The notes beneath the pieces were generated by a model, which saw only the letters and a program-made list of their open reading frames with translations, did not search any database and had not been told where the DNA came from. A DNA stretch of 64,000 nucleotides from Gnetum montanum. Taxonomy: Eukaryota > Streptophyta > Gnetopsida > Gnetales > Gnetaceae. Of the stretch, positions 23,053 to 35,811 are shown in pieces (position 1 is the first letter of the stretch; each line of letters starts with the position of its first letter). The stretch covers positions 201,460-265,459 of the forward strand of contig MNCI01037935.1 in the NCBI GenBank assembly GCA_015680685.1, in the 5' to 3' direction. The position numbers and the translations under genes are program-made.

Positions 23053-26000
23053 TTGAATGTTGCATATGTGGTTTTCTCAACCTTTTTATATTTTGAAGCT
23101 TTGAATTTTGATGTAATATTCACCAAGGCCTAAAGATGTTGTTTCTTAAGAAACAACCACATCCTTGAGGAATAATTAAATCATGTTTCATATCATCATC
23201 AAATTTTTGTCCTTCATCTAAAAGTTTGAACCTAAAGATGATCACTTAGATGGGATGATTGTAGTTCTAGGTGGAAAAGATGAAATTTTCTAGCCTTTTA
23301 TGACATGCTAAGATTCCTTGGTCAAATGTTGAGAAGCTAGGGATGATCCATTTTACGTACAAAACTTGAAGTGAAACAATGTACTATGTTTTTTTGAGCA
23401 TCCTAAGAAGAGCTCATGCTAGGATAGAGTAACATGAGATGGAACTAGTTAGCAAGGATTTAAGGGATCTAGGGAAAAGCAAAATTCATCCTAAAAGACA
23501 AGAAGTAGGAGAGAGGATGGTAGAGGGGTAAAGGGATGATGGTAGTAGAGGAGATAATGTAGGCTATTGGTGCTAGGTTGACAAGGATAGAGATAAGGAG
23601 GATAACGTGACATATGGTTGCTAGGAAGAGGAAGGGGAGTGGATTCCAACATGGTAAAGTAATGAGATTGATACTTTTAAGTACAACATATCTTCATCAT
23701 ATACCTAAATTTACCACAAAATAAACATGCAAATCTAGAAGTCATAGTTTTGACAATTACAAGATCTTAACTTGGATTCCATTAAGGGTAGTTAATAACT
23801 TGGTATTCCTACTTGGTGCAATTAGAATAATTCTGAATGGTTGATGTATAGAAACCTTCTTTGTATCCTATCTTACTACAGAAGCTACATTTAGGCATTA
23901 CGTTTTTATATTCTACTTTGAGTTTTAATATTCAATTCCTTTGTAAGGTTAATAAGAGTAATTTTAATTGAAAAAAGTATACAAAAACCAAATGATATGA
24001 AAAATGATTCATACACTTAATGAGATTGAGAAGACTAACAATTTTCTATGCATCCCTTTGAAGAATTAATGAAAAATTAAATACCTTGATAAACCATGAA
24101 ATTTTAGAATATTCTTTAGATTAGGCAACAAAAACTAAAATTTTCATATGAAGGATCAACATTGCATGATTATGTATAAATGAACCTATATCTAGGACAC
24201 GTTGCACTATTAAAGTATTACCTAACTCAATAAGTAGAAAAAAATGCTAATACTACCTTACATGAACACCTTGAATGTTATACTTTTGCATCACATGATT
24301 TAATTTCAAAATAAAGTTTTAATTATGACATAGGAAGGCCAAAATTTGAATAAATACATATCATGATTTAATATTAGCAACCAATGACTCATATACATCA
24401 TCACAAAGATCAAAATTAGACATCTTATTTACATCACTAAAAGAAGAAATCATAAAATTTTATTCATTAGTTTGTATATTTATATTTTGAAAATGAAGAA
24501 AAATTTCTACATTGATTAAAGATGTAAAAATTTTAGCATTGGTAGTAAAATTTGAGAGTAATTTAAAATCAAATTTGCTAACAAAACTTGGTTAGATTAG
24601 CATTCTTTACTAAACAAGAGTTTGGTAGAAATTTCCATGATGTCATTATAAAAAAAGCCTTTTAAATCATCATTCTCAAAGATGAAAAATCCCTCAAAAC
24701 ACTTGACATAGAAATGAACAAGAAACCCAATGCACAAAAAAATTTTAAAACTAAAAACTACAATATGCCAACAATGACTTTTGAAATTACCTATAAATAC
24801 CATGAGTTTGATGGAATTATCACTACCAAGCACCATTGATGATGTTACAAGCTTCACAAGTTTAATAGGATATAGTAGAAGATTTATTTAAACATTTTTA
24901 AAGAATTACATCTACATTAATCCAATTGATAAGAAATAATTACCTATTACCCTAAAAAGTGGTTGTGAATGAATGAGTGGCTTCAAGTTCGATGTTAAAC
25001 AACCTTGACCATGTTTCGCCACAAAGTTCTAAAACATGACTGGCAAGAGCATAGCACAAAATCAACTTGGTTTATAAACAAACAAAAAATTGATGATTCT
25101 ATTTTGTATAATAGGAAGGAAATTCTAAATTTTTTGGAACATTCTCATACACATTAATCCCACACATCTAACGAACCAAAGGTAGCTTCTACATATATTA
25201 ATGATACCAACATAACCTAAACATCAAGAGGGAGTGGACATTGAGGTGCTTCAGCCAAAGCATGTGTGAAATAGGTGGACCTCATGCTTTGGAACATTGC
25301 CCATAAGGCTTACACCTGCCCACTCCATTTTCTGTTTCATTTTTCTCTTCCTTTATTCTATTAGGAAACTAAATTTTGCCTCCTATTCTATCAAGAAATT
25401 AAATTTTGATTTTAATGAAATTTTCAGAGAATGTATGTTGTTATGCTGGAGACCTAGGAAGGCCTTTTGGGTTTGGCATACAGGAGGCTTACTCTGTGTC
25501 CCAGGCATATAAATTCAAAGTGTTTTAGTTTCAGTAAATTCAAAGTGTTTCACCATTTTTGTGAAAGACAATAGTTTTTCAAGCTTCTGTTCCTTTTGAA
25601 TCTTAATACAAAGCTTGTTTGTGTATACGACTTGCTAATTTTAGAAGGCGTCCTCCTTATAGAGAGAGTAAAATTTCTTTGGTTAATTAAGGAAAAAGTA
25701 AGATTTTCTCACTTTGGGCTTTGTTATATTAGTTGTAAAATGTGTGATGTTACATGATTGATTGCTTAATACTTGAATTTGATCAATTTCTAGTGTCACT
25801 TTGTACCCTCTATTGGGGGCAAGGTTTTTAAATGAGCAAGTAGCGTCTAGGTAATAACAAATAATGTGAATATTGTGTTGTTCATGATTATCATTCAATT
25901 CATTATGTTGCTTGATTTTCTTCAAAATACAATATCACAATGAAAGTTACTGCAATGTTAGCAAAAAGGTTAACTAAAAGTTGTTCCGTAACCAACTAAA

Positions 26001-28819
26001 ACATTAAAAGTGAAAGTGTGATTTTATTTGGTGAGAAGACACATTAAGTTGGATAGAAATTACATTTTTTTAATGAAAATTTAATTAAATATCAATTTAA
26101 TAAAGTGGTATGGTAACATTAGATGTAACAAGAAAATGCCATATATACTTTTTTTATATAATATTATATTTGTCTCCAATTTTCAATCAAAGGCAACTAT
26201 CTAAGAAAAGGGGATGTTCTTACTTGAGATCTTGTGGCCTAAAGGGCTTGCATTATTACATGTGCCTCTTATAGAAATTTGCATCCATTATCCATTTTCT
26301 ATTTTTTGGATAATGTACACTCAAACAAAGCTAGTGATGAAAATGCTACATGACATTTTATGGAGATTACAATTTATAAAAAGCAAACCTTTGACATTTA
26401 ACTATTACTTTGTTAGAACATGTTGTATAACTAACTTAAAATGTACCTTGGATTAGTTTATATCTCCTATAATAAAATATCCCAAAGTCTTCAACCATAT
26501 CTCTTTAAAATGCAATGGCTACTCTTCTACATCTTCTAAAATTTCTTTGAAAAACTTCTCAATCTCCTCTATGTATAGCAATTTCATATCTATGCTTACA
26601 AATTTTGTCCTCCTTACAGAAAAGTAATTTAATTTATTTATATTGCAACTTAAATTCATATTATTCTATCAAGGATGGATATAAATTACATCGACTTCTG
26701 ACGTGCATCTTCGTGTGATGCACAAAAATAAATCATGGTGGAATCATCGATAAAAAATAAATTTTCCATATAAAATATACCATCAAGGAAAATTGAAAAA
26801 TAGTCTAAATCGGTTTGATTCTGTTGCTTGTTCTTGCTTTATTAAAGGTAATTCTATAAATAATATAAATTAACTTCCGTAAATTTCAACATGGTGGACT
26901 AGATGGTAACTGGCTAAAACCTGGGTGAAGGTGCAATGCCACATGGGGAGCCAAGTTGGAACATCTATAATAGTGCATAATAGGGGAGGCCAAGGCATTA
27001 ATGAAGGTTGATCTATTTTACTCATGATAAAAAGGTCATTTTCATCTTTGGCCATCATGATACATGCTTCGGCTTCTTAATGAAAAATTGTATTCCCTAA
27101 CCTTCTTATTTGCTATGTTTCACAATGGTTGGGATTGTTGGAGCTTAGGAATGCTAGAACATGTACTCAAATGAGTTTGGGAATGAGGGACATTTTTTGG
27201 AAGTGAGACTAGACACATGCAGAACGTGAATATAAAAAGGTTTATAATATATGTATATATTAAATATACTTTAAATATTATTTTTTATTAATGGTTATTA
27301 CCAATATGACAATATCAATTCTTTACCTCGACAACTATAATTCTCAACTAAACAATATCAATTCTTTGCTTCTATGAAATCACAATGATAAATATACCAA
27401 CTCTATCAATTACAAAGAGAACATTCACAACACTAAACTTAATGTTCACTAAGAAATTTCAATAATTAAAACTTTTCATCTTTGTTTTAATGTGAAAGTT
27501 TCAAATTTTATTTTAATTTTTATCTTAAGATGAGTGTAAATTTAAAATTTCTTTCCTAGTGTTGATATTTTATTCTTAAAAATAAAATCCTTAAAAATTT
27601 TAAATAAAAAGTGACTTTTAAATTTTCATTCTTATTAAATTAAACAAACATCATATTAGCACTCACAATCAAACTTATGAGATAAGATTACTATTAGCAC
27701 TAAAATATAAATTTAGTAACTCCATTTTCAAAATTTTTACCTTTTTTTCAAATTAGAAATTTGTAGTTAAAAATATTCCTAATTCATAATCTCTAGATAA
27801 ACTCATTATTCTTTAGTTGTTCTTAGTATTACTATAATCTTAAACATTAAAAATATCTTTTATGTGTCCATGTATAGCATGTTTGTTGATTTGGTAGAAT
27901 CCTTTTCAATTATTATAATACAAAGGTACAAAGTTGTACTAATTTTGCATTAATATAGTTATAGAACTTTTAGTGAATCTAAGATACTATTGATTGTGTT
28001 GTTGATGTCTCAGAGGGGTTCCTAAGCAAAATGGAGTGTGCTGCCATATCTGGAATGTATGAAGAATGCATGAATTTTTGTAGGAGTGTGCTCTTGTGTA
28101 ACATTGCTTATTTGGAAACTTTTAAAACTTTTCTTTTATGTTTAACTTTAATAAGTTAATAAAAATGTTTCTATTTTATTACATTTTAACAGTAAATGAA
28201 TTAAGCAATACATTTTTTTAAAAAAATAAGTATGGATAAAAACTTACTATATCATAAATGATGCTAAATGTATTCACACAAACTTTATATATGATAAATG
28301 CCACAAAATATTTATGAAAAAATCTAAGGCGGGAAAGATATAAAAAATTAATAGCCTAAAATTACCATGTACACCATTGTTTGATGCACTAAGGAGTTAA
28401 CTTGAAAGGGTAGAGAGTTCCTTATATGATAAGAGTTACTTTAAAGAGTTGGAGAAGGCAAAATTTCCCTTTTTTTCAAACAATAGTATCTAGTATTTAT
28501 TTATTTTATTGAAGTTTTTTTTATACTTTTATTTTTAGTAGACTTTTATTCTTTAATATAGTAGTATTGCCATATCATCTTCATCCTATTTATGGCATAT
28601 ATAGTTTTTATTATTCAATTTATTTAATTTAAATATGTTCTATGTTATCCATAGATATTTTAATTTAAATCGGTACTAAGTTATCAATAGATATACATTT
28701 ATTCATAATTGATAGTTTTGTATTTTTAGGTTCTTTCATGAGTAGGTAACTATTGATTGAAAATTCTGAAAAATTACAAAATTGTATTAAGTTTGTCAAG
28801 AATTTGGTCTTTTACATAG
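23053..28819. other. Long stretch without recognisable genes
   Basis: AT-rich with ORFs no longer than about 90 codons, none with a known motif. 23.05-23.7 kb could be LINE ORF1 remains upstream of the endonuclease, but nothing diagnostic is left. 25.25-25.65 kb is less AT-rich and has a TATAAATT-like box near 25508, so it might be an LTR or gene-end scrap. I see nothing else I can support. Confidence 0.35.
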
Positions 28820-29533
28820 AGAAAAAATTTGCTCCAATTGTAGAATACCAATGAAAATGAGAAGGGATACATCACACAAAAAAAGATTATGATTTGTATG
28901 TTCCCAATGTGATGCTAAAGAATGCATTCATTATGAAACGTGGTTTTGGAATTCAAAGTTGAAACATTTTATTGATTATGTATGATTAGAACTGAAAATG
29001 CTCAAATGAGTAGACTAAGGTTCAAAATCAAATATCAAAAAATGCTATAGTTGATTAGTTTGATTTTTGCAAAAATGTTTGTACAAATATTTTGTTGAAA
29101 AATCCACAGCAAATTGGAGGTCCATGAAAGATTGTAGAGATTGATGAATCAAAATTTAGAATTGAATGAGATTCTAATAATATGTTCCTCATAGCTATTC
29201 CAAATATATGCAAAGAAACATTTCTAGATTACATTTATAAGTAGATCAAACCTTGCAACATTATATACAATGACATGTGGAAAGCTTATGACTTAGAATG
29301 GCTTCACCAACTTCAATTTGATCATCAAATAGTGAATCATTCATTGTCCTTTAAAGATCCAAACACAGAACTCAAGTGTTCATACCAATACTATTGAAAG
29401 TACACGGCTAGTAGTGAAAGCTCATATTCCATAAAATGGATCATGACAAGAGCTACATGGCTCATATTTGATGGAGTACATGTGGAGAAGAAAATTTTCA
29501 CCAAAAAAGAATGCATTTTTTAATTCTTATTAA
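28820..29533 (+). pseudogene. Merlin/IS1595-type (ISXO2-like) DDE transposase remnant
   Basis: A cut-and-paste DNA transposase in pieces over three frames. Frame 1: an N-terminal zinc ribbon, CSNC (28830-28841) and CSQC near 28900, then YETWFWNSKL. Frame 2: NPQQIGGP, a stop, KIVEIDESKF (first Asp at 29143), PCNIIYNDMWKAYD (second Asp at 29272) and QIVNHSLSFKDPNT. Frame 3: HTNTIES (Glu at 29396), a long segment, and LMEYMWRRKF before NSY and the stop at 29531. This order (zinc ribbon, IGGPGKIVEIDE-like block, SDxWKAY-like block, VNHS.xF.DP, HTNxIE, tryptophan-rich end) is characteristic of the family. All three catalytic residues remain, but two frameshifts and several stops kill it. Terminal inverted repeats were not found by eye. 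Confidence 0.82.
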
Positions 29534-30378
29534 ACATATTTTTGAGTTTTTCATGTCTCCCTCCAACTTAGAATCTCTAACATAATTAGATTATTTTATA
29601 TTCATGTAATAGTTTACCTAAATTTAATGATAAAGTTTGTTTTATAAAAGTTGCAACTTACGTCTCTATGATTATGTTTATAATATTAGTAATTTGATAT
29701 TGCAACACATCCTTAATGCTTAAAAATATCACAGTTGCAAATAATTTCTAAGGTTTTCTACTTACCAAATACTTTTTAATGTCTATGATTATAATTCAAA
29801 CAAACACATATATTTACACAAGTATAATTTAGTGTGACTTACATTCATAGCTTCTTACTTAGCAAAAGCTAACTATTTAAACAAAATAATTTGGATGTCA
29901 TAAGAAGAAAGCCAAGTTGAATGTCATGCTTTTTCTTGGTTTATTTGATGAACTTCATTAATAAGTAACCTTGAAAAATATTACCACAAAACTTTACTAA
30001 CATTGGATATTTCAAAAAAGTTATTAAATCAATAGTTTTTATTTCTAATTAGTTTAGTTTAAATCTAATTGATTATTAAAAAAATGTCTTATATTCTATG
30101 GTATTGATGATTCATATTAGTCATAACTCACGGATTTTGAAATTTTTTTCTTTTTTACTTTAGAACTATGTGATTTTTATTTTCAAAACCAATGATATTT
30201 TTGAAGTAATTATATTTAATGTTTGAAGTAATTCTATTTGAGAAGTTCCTTAAAAAAACCCAATCATGGATATGGTAAGTAGGAAATCATACATATATAT
30301 TCTTACCTTTTCTTTGAAAGTTTCCAAAATACAATTTTCCTCTGGGAGAATCTAGAAGAAGAGAAAGTATCATGAAGG
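29534..30378. other. No recognisable gene
   Basis: Very AT-rich. It could include the 3' end of the Merlin-type transposon, but no terminal inverted repeat was identified. Confidence 0.35.
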
Positions 30379-30383
30379 CCATA

Positions 30384-31191
30384 TGATGAACTGTGATATC
30401 AGGACTGAGATATCAGATCCAACCATGTGATGTCAGATACCTGATATCGGGGCCTGTCTCCTCGCCTATAAATAAGAGGCGGCATCCTTGGTTTTCACAT
30501 TAGACAGTTAGTCCCTTAGCCAAACTCTTGCCATTTTTTCCTTCTAGAGTTAGAATTATTTTTGCGTGCCCGTAGTAAAAGTCATAAAGTCAACGGATCT
30601 TTATTCGAGCATTGTGTACCTGAGCACACTTTGTGTACAAAAATAAAGATAAACTTTATGATAAACCTTGCAGCATTTAGAATATATTAATTAGGGTTAA
30701 TTATTATTTAATTCTTTCCTAGTTGATTAATGATTTCTCTCACCCTACAACTCTCTTAGTTAAATACACTTAGAATGACCGCTTTGAGCATGCGTGTAGT
30801 GCTTGATAACCCAATGACGATTAGTGTTTGGTAATCCCAATAGCATTGCACTGGTTTAGGATGTGTATGAAAAGTGGGAATGGATACTGTTGTTAGGAGT
30901 AATTAGAACTTAGTTAATGAGTAGTTAATTTAGATTAGTTACTTAGCTATCTCTCTTCCCCTCCTTACTAGTGCAGGATATAAAACACATAAAAGCTATA
31001 AAAATCATATGCCTCAAGCTTACTTAACCATACAATAGTGACATACAAGTAAGTTTGGAAAGACAACGATTAACCAACCCATTATTGTTTCACAAAGGCG
31101 CATAGGCACTTAGTCCTTGGAATTTGACCGGATCATGCGTGAAAAGCTCGTATTCATATGGTTGAGCATAGGGGTACCTCGCCACTCATCA
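30384..31191 (+). mobile_element. 5' LTR of element A
   Basis: 808 bp, from TGATGAACTG to CACTCATCA. TATAAATA at 30467-30474, AATAAAG near 30644. U5 hairpin: outer stem CCGCTT (30779-30784) with AAGTGG (30872-30877), which includes one G-U pair, and inner AGTGC (30798-30802) with GCACT (30848-30852). Close to the LTRs of element C. Confidence 0.88.
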
Positions 31192-31192
31192 C

Positions 31193-31211
31193 TGGTGCCA
31201 TTGCTAAGGAC
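31193..31211 (+). promoter_or_regulatory. Primer-binding site, tRNA-Asp type
   Basis: TGGTGCCATTGCTAAGGAC begins one base after the LTR and resembles TGGCGCCGTTGCCGGGGA, the site described for Athila/Tat-lineage gypsy elements. The match is imperfect, as expected after decay. Confidence 0.65.
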
Positions 31212-31325
31212 GGTGCTAGTTATCTAGATTAGTTATATCATACAAGATCATTGTAATAGGGTATTAACAATATATCTTTCAAACAAAGAAATTAAATTCA
31301 ATTAAGTCACACACAATTCACAACA

Positions 31326-33555
31326 ATGTCTCTTTCACAAGATAGTAATAATGCAACATCTAGTGAGGCAATTCATTGGAGAACCAACAAAGAAGTTTGG
31401 AGTACTCAATCTTATGCAGGAGTTTCATATGTTCATAGACACCCCAACGATACTCAAGGACTCTCGTCATCCAACTCTGACACCTCTAGCGAGGATGGGA
31501 CATCCCATAGAACAAGGGGGTTGGTAAGGCTTAGGACCTTCTCAATAATTAACAAAAATTTATCCAAGGATGATTGGGAGACTTACAAAAGTCATGACGA
31601 TTCTTCCAGCTCTTTCTCTTTCTTTGCTCCTTCAACGTTAGGTCGTGACATGGATGATCATCTCTCTAGGGATCAGCGTAGAAATAGAAATCAAACCCAC
31701 AGGCAAAATTAGGAATGCCAACATGAACAAAGACAACATTGTCCCAACTCACAAACTCATAACCTACTTAGTGACAATGAACCCCTGCTGGCCACTAAGA
31801 GCCTAATGCATATACAAGAGGCTATTCGAATAGCCCACAGGCATTGTAAGGAAATTCGTCTATCCATGCTTGATTTAAACAACTTTCCCAGATTTTTAGG
31901 AGGCTATCATTTAGATCTGAAACAACATCTATAAGCCTTCCATGATGCCTATGTATGGAACAATATCGATAATGGATGGCAAAAACTTAAGCTCTTTCCT
32001 GTGACACTTGTTGACCAAGCAAAAGTATGGTACAGGTTCCTAAAATCCAAATCAATTCGACGTTGGCCAAAAATGGTAGAGCTCTTCAACAAAAGATATC
32101 AAACTTATGCAAGAGTGTCAGCCTTGAGGAAACAAATCCAAGAGTGGAAACAAGCACAACATGAACCCTTGGACATGGCCTTAGAAAGATATTATGCATT
32201 GTTAAACAACTGCCCAGGCCATGAGTTCTCTGAGGAGAGGCTAATGTACCACATTATTGATGGGCTCTGTAATGAAACAAGGGAGACCCTAGGGATGTAT
32301 GCCCAAGGTCAACTATATGAGCTACAAACCCATCAACTCCAAGAGCTTATTAAGTGGGTAGAAAAGGAAGAAGGAGAAATGGCTAGATGGCAGAATGTTG
32401 AAAAATCTCAACGGAACCAAAATCTTACATCAACAAAGGTCCATAATCTAAAAGAGGAGGTGGAACCATATTTGCAAACACTATAATCATTGGATGAAAT
32501 TAAGGCAAAGATCAATAAGATGATGGAATGAATGCATAAAAAATGCAAAGAATATGCCAACATTATTGGAGGTAGAATCATGAAGAACCAAGAAGTAGGA
32601 TGAAACACCTTTAGAAAATTGAAAAGAAGGGTAGAAGAGAATAAGAACTTAATTGCAAATCATACGTATCAATGTAAAGTTTTCCTATACGATCACTCTA
32701 AGGCCCAATGCCCAATCTTGTCACATTTGCATGAGCATTGGGGAAGAGTGTTGCACCCAAAGTTCGTAAAGAGATACTGTGTTCAATCACAGTGGCAACA
32801 ATCACAGTCGTGGGGGAGGCTACCCTCGAACTAACCCAAGTGCCTATCAAGTTCAACATCCTATTTTCCCAACTAGGTCAACATACTCTATCTCACCATA
32901 TTATTATCATTCTCCTCAATACCATCAATCCATATCCTTTCCAACAAGACCACCACCTTGGGTACCTTACACTTCTTCTCAATTCCAAAATTCTCATCCT
33001 TTACCTCCTTCTACATCGCCACTAGTTTTTCCTGAGGGGTTTGCACCACAACATCAACTCATGAATGTTACTTGTGCTTCTACTATCAATAGCAATGGGA
33101 ACCCTTTACAACATCAAAAGCATCCCTTCTTTAGACGTGACCATAGAAAGGGATACCACAGTTTAGAAACCACTATATCTGCTAACTCAACACAAGTCCA
33201 ACACTGTGGTGCATCTTTCTTTTCAAACCCAATGCCTCATGTTACCTTATTAGGGCCACCACTCAATATTCCAACAACCATGCAGCTTAATGAATATAGC
33301 CACATGGGGAGACATGTTGATCCTTGCATACCATGTTACAGTCGCAAGTACCATAGTGGGTCAACTCCTTATAAATTAACCACATCTTATAACTTTCCCC
33401 ACTATGTCAACTCTAATTAAGTGTGTGAACCCCAATGGGGTAAGTATGACCAAGTTCCAACATGCAAGGATCCCAATTTTTCATTTATTAATCCTAGCCA
33501 TTATCAACTATTTAGTTATGGGGGATACCCCCATTCTAATAACAATCAGGATTAA
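31326..33555 (+). pseudogene. Gag of element A
   Basis: Starts MSLSQDSN at 31326, 134 bases after the LTR. The gag core spans about 31860-32390: FPRFLGGYHLDLKQHL, KLKLFPVTLVDQAKVWY, YYALLNNCPGHEFSEE, then ETLGMYAQGQLYELQTHQL. A low-complexity Pro/Tyr/His/Ser-rich C-terminal region follows. In-frame stops occur at 31710, 31933 and 32484 and further on, with one frameshift near 32820. The frame ends in TAA TAA at 33553-33558 with no protease. It shares domain order and motifs with the gag of element C. It should form the particle of a non-autonomous element. Confidence 0.88.
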
Positions 33556-34171
33556 TAAATCTTTTTCATTTTCTTTAATTTTGAAATTTTTCTTTTTTAG
33601 TTTTTCACTTTTCAACTTATTATTTGATCTTTTAACCTTTTTATGAGTAATCTCATCTAGAAATAAAACACTCATGTGAACCATTGGTTGGGGTGTTATT
33701 TTATGATATCAAGTCTCAGGTGACTAATTATTTGAATAGCAAGCCCACAACACCCATCCATCCATTCTATTAATAAGGAGTTCTATCCTAGGTACAATGA
33801 TATTCTTAATCATTAAAACTTAAAGTAACCTTATGTTATTATACCTAAAGTGAAGAAGGATGGACTAAGTGGGAATGGCCAAGGTGTGACATTAAGGGGA
33901 CTTGTGGATTCTCTTTGGTGACATCTATGGGAGTTATTATGCAGCTTGGTTGTACTAAGATCCTTGTAGATCTAATGAAAAATAGAAGTAAGAGTAATCA
34001 AAAGGCACTCAATTAAGAAAAAATAATGCTATTCTAGGGGGTCCCATTGGAAAGACATGTACCCATGCCTGAAGGTAGGCGGCTTCTCTAGATTAAGCAT
34101 TCAAAAAAAGAGTGTGTGTGTGTGCCAAAGCAGCCACACAAAAAGAACAAAAAAAAAACATGTGTGCTGCT
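33556..34171. other. Noncoding interior of element A
   Basis: T-rich start, then mixed sequence without motifs. A short GT microsatellite and an A-run lie just before the solo LTR. In element C the corresponding place begins the protease, which is not visible here. Confidence 0.5.
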
Positions 34172-35048
34172 GATGAGTGGCAAGGTACCCCTACACTCAA
34201 CCATACGAATACGAGCGTGTACGCGTGATCCGGTTGAACTCTACAAACTAAATGCCTTAACGCCACAAGAAACACTTGGGGTTAATCGTTCGTTGTCTTC
34301 CCAGGCTTGCTTGTATGTGTCACGGTGTATGGTTAAGCAAGTTTGAGGTATATGATTTTTTTGGTATTTTTCAGTTTATCTCCTAAGCTATGAGGAAAAG
34401 GGTTGAGAAACTAACTAACTCTAACTAATNNNNNNNNNNNNNNNNNNNNNNNNNNNNNNNNNNNNNNNNNNNNNNNNNNNNNNNNNNNNNNNNNNNNNNN
34501 NNNNNNNNNNNNNNNNNNNNNNNNNNNNNNNNNNNNNNNNNNNNNNNNNNNNNNNNNNNNNNNNNNNNNNNNNNNNNNNNNNNNNNNNNNNNNNNNNNNN
34601 NNNNNNNNNNNNNNNNNNNNNNNNNNNNNNNNNNNNNNNNNNNNNNNNNNNNNNNNNNNNNNNNNNNNNNNNNNNNNNNNNNNNNNNNNNNNNNNNNNNN
34701 NNNNNNNNNNNNNNNNNNNNNNNNNNNNNNNNNNNNNNNNNNNNNNNNNNNNNNNNNNNNNNNNNNNNNNNNNNTAAAACCATGTACTGCAAGGTTTATC
34801 CAATCAAGTTCATCTTTATTGTCGTACACAACTTGTGTTCAGGTTACAAAGTTGCTTGAATAAAGAGCCGTTCACTCTAGGACTCCTACTGCGGGCACAT
34901 GGGAAATTAATCTAACTCTGGAGTGATCAATCTACCAGAGCTTCGCTACTTCTAGCCAGGATTGGGAAATGAAGGGAGTGCCACCTCTTATTTATAGATA
35001 TGGTGGCGGACCGCGATATCGCAATGCTATGCATGTCGCGTCTCATCA
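34172..35048 (-). mobile_element. Solo LTR of the TGATGAG family, with 5-bp target duplication
   Basis: On the plus strand it begins TGATGAGTGGC and ends CTCATCA. Both sides are flanked by GCTGC (34167-34171 and 35049-35053), the direct duplication left by integration. No internal region lies between the termini, so recombination between two LTRs removed it. The minus-strand TATA box is at 34996-34989. 345 bases are unknown. Confidence 0.9.
34430..34774. other. Assembly gap (345 N)
   Basis: Run of N inside the solo LTR. By comparison with 1-313 and 30670-30935 it covers the U5 segment that holds the hairpin array in other copies. Confidence 0.95.
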
Positions 35049-35053
35049 GCTGC

Positions 35054-35811
35054 AAAGAAAAAATCACTCCTTCCTTGAACAAAACACCAATTGATTGTAC
35101 ACCTTGCTGTCATGATGCTCTTATGATTTTCCATCATGGGATGAAACAATGTGATGCCATTGATCAAAGGAATGGACTTAGTCTTGATTTTGGAGTGATG
35201 GGCGAATGACACATTAATCACGTCCTACACTCAAGATTCATTGTGCCCGGGGCCAATTACCTCATGTCCCAATCTCTACAGTCCCTTCTACAATTCACCT
35301 CATCTCGTTGTTCATGTAATTGTGACTCATGTCTTGTATACCATTGAATTCATATCTCATCATGGTGGTATCAACATGTGTATATTTTGTTGCATCGGTG
35401 TAGATTACATTTAGTCCTTCTAGTGCGTACGGACATTTTAAGGTGTGGTTACGCAATAGCATTATAGGTTGGAACCTACTTTGGGGAGGATCCACTTGCG
35501 TGACTTTTGTAATTTGTACTTGTTGCACACCACCACATCATCTTATACCCTTCAAGTACCTCATTGCCAAATCTATTCTTTCCTTTGTCATCATTTTATC
35601 AAATGTTCCTCAAAACCAGGTCCTTTTATGTGTCACCTAAACAAACCAGGTCCAACATTAAACTTTTAGGGAAACTTTCTTGAAACAATTTCTAACTCTA
35701 AAATCATACTAAGTAAAGAATTCAAAATTTATTATAGGCAATGAGTAAGGTATAAAATCATTGAGATTTTTTCAATAACCTTACTAACAATTGATCTTTG
35801 TGTGATTATAG
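35054..35811 (+). other. Noncoding interior of element A shared with element C
   Basis: Two blocks match element C in the same order: CATGGTGGTATCAA (near 35361; C near 57180) and CTACTTTGGGGAGGA with flanks (near 35475; C near 58122). They are about 120 bp apart here and about 940 bp apart in C, so one interior has a deletion or the other an insertion. The segment ends in a pyrimidine-rich TTTGTGTGATTATAG directly before the ATG of the next ORF, which could be a splice acceptor. Confidence 0.6.

Noticed and set aside
25250-25650. Possible promoter or small LTR with a TATA-like box
   Set aside because: No repeated partner, termini or coding neighbour found; a TATA-like word alone is not enough in AT-rich DNA.
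32738-33025. 95-codon plus-strand ORF
   Set aside because: Out of frame with the element A gag C-terminal region, which is open and compositionally gag-like in another frame.
34411-34829. Long minus-strand open frames over the N run
   Set aside because: They are open only because N codes have no stops; the sequence is a gap inside a solo LTR.
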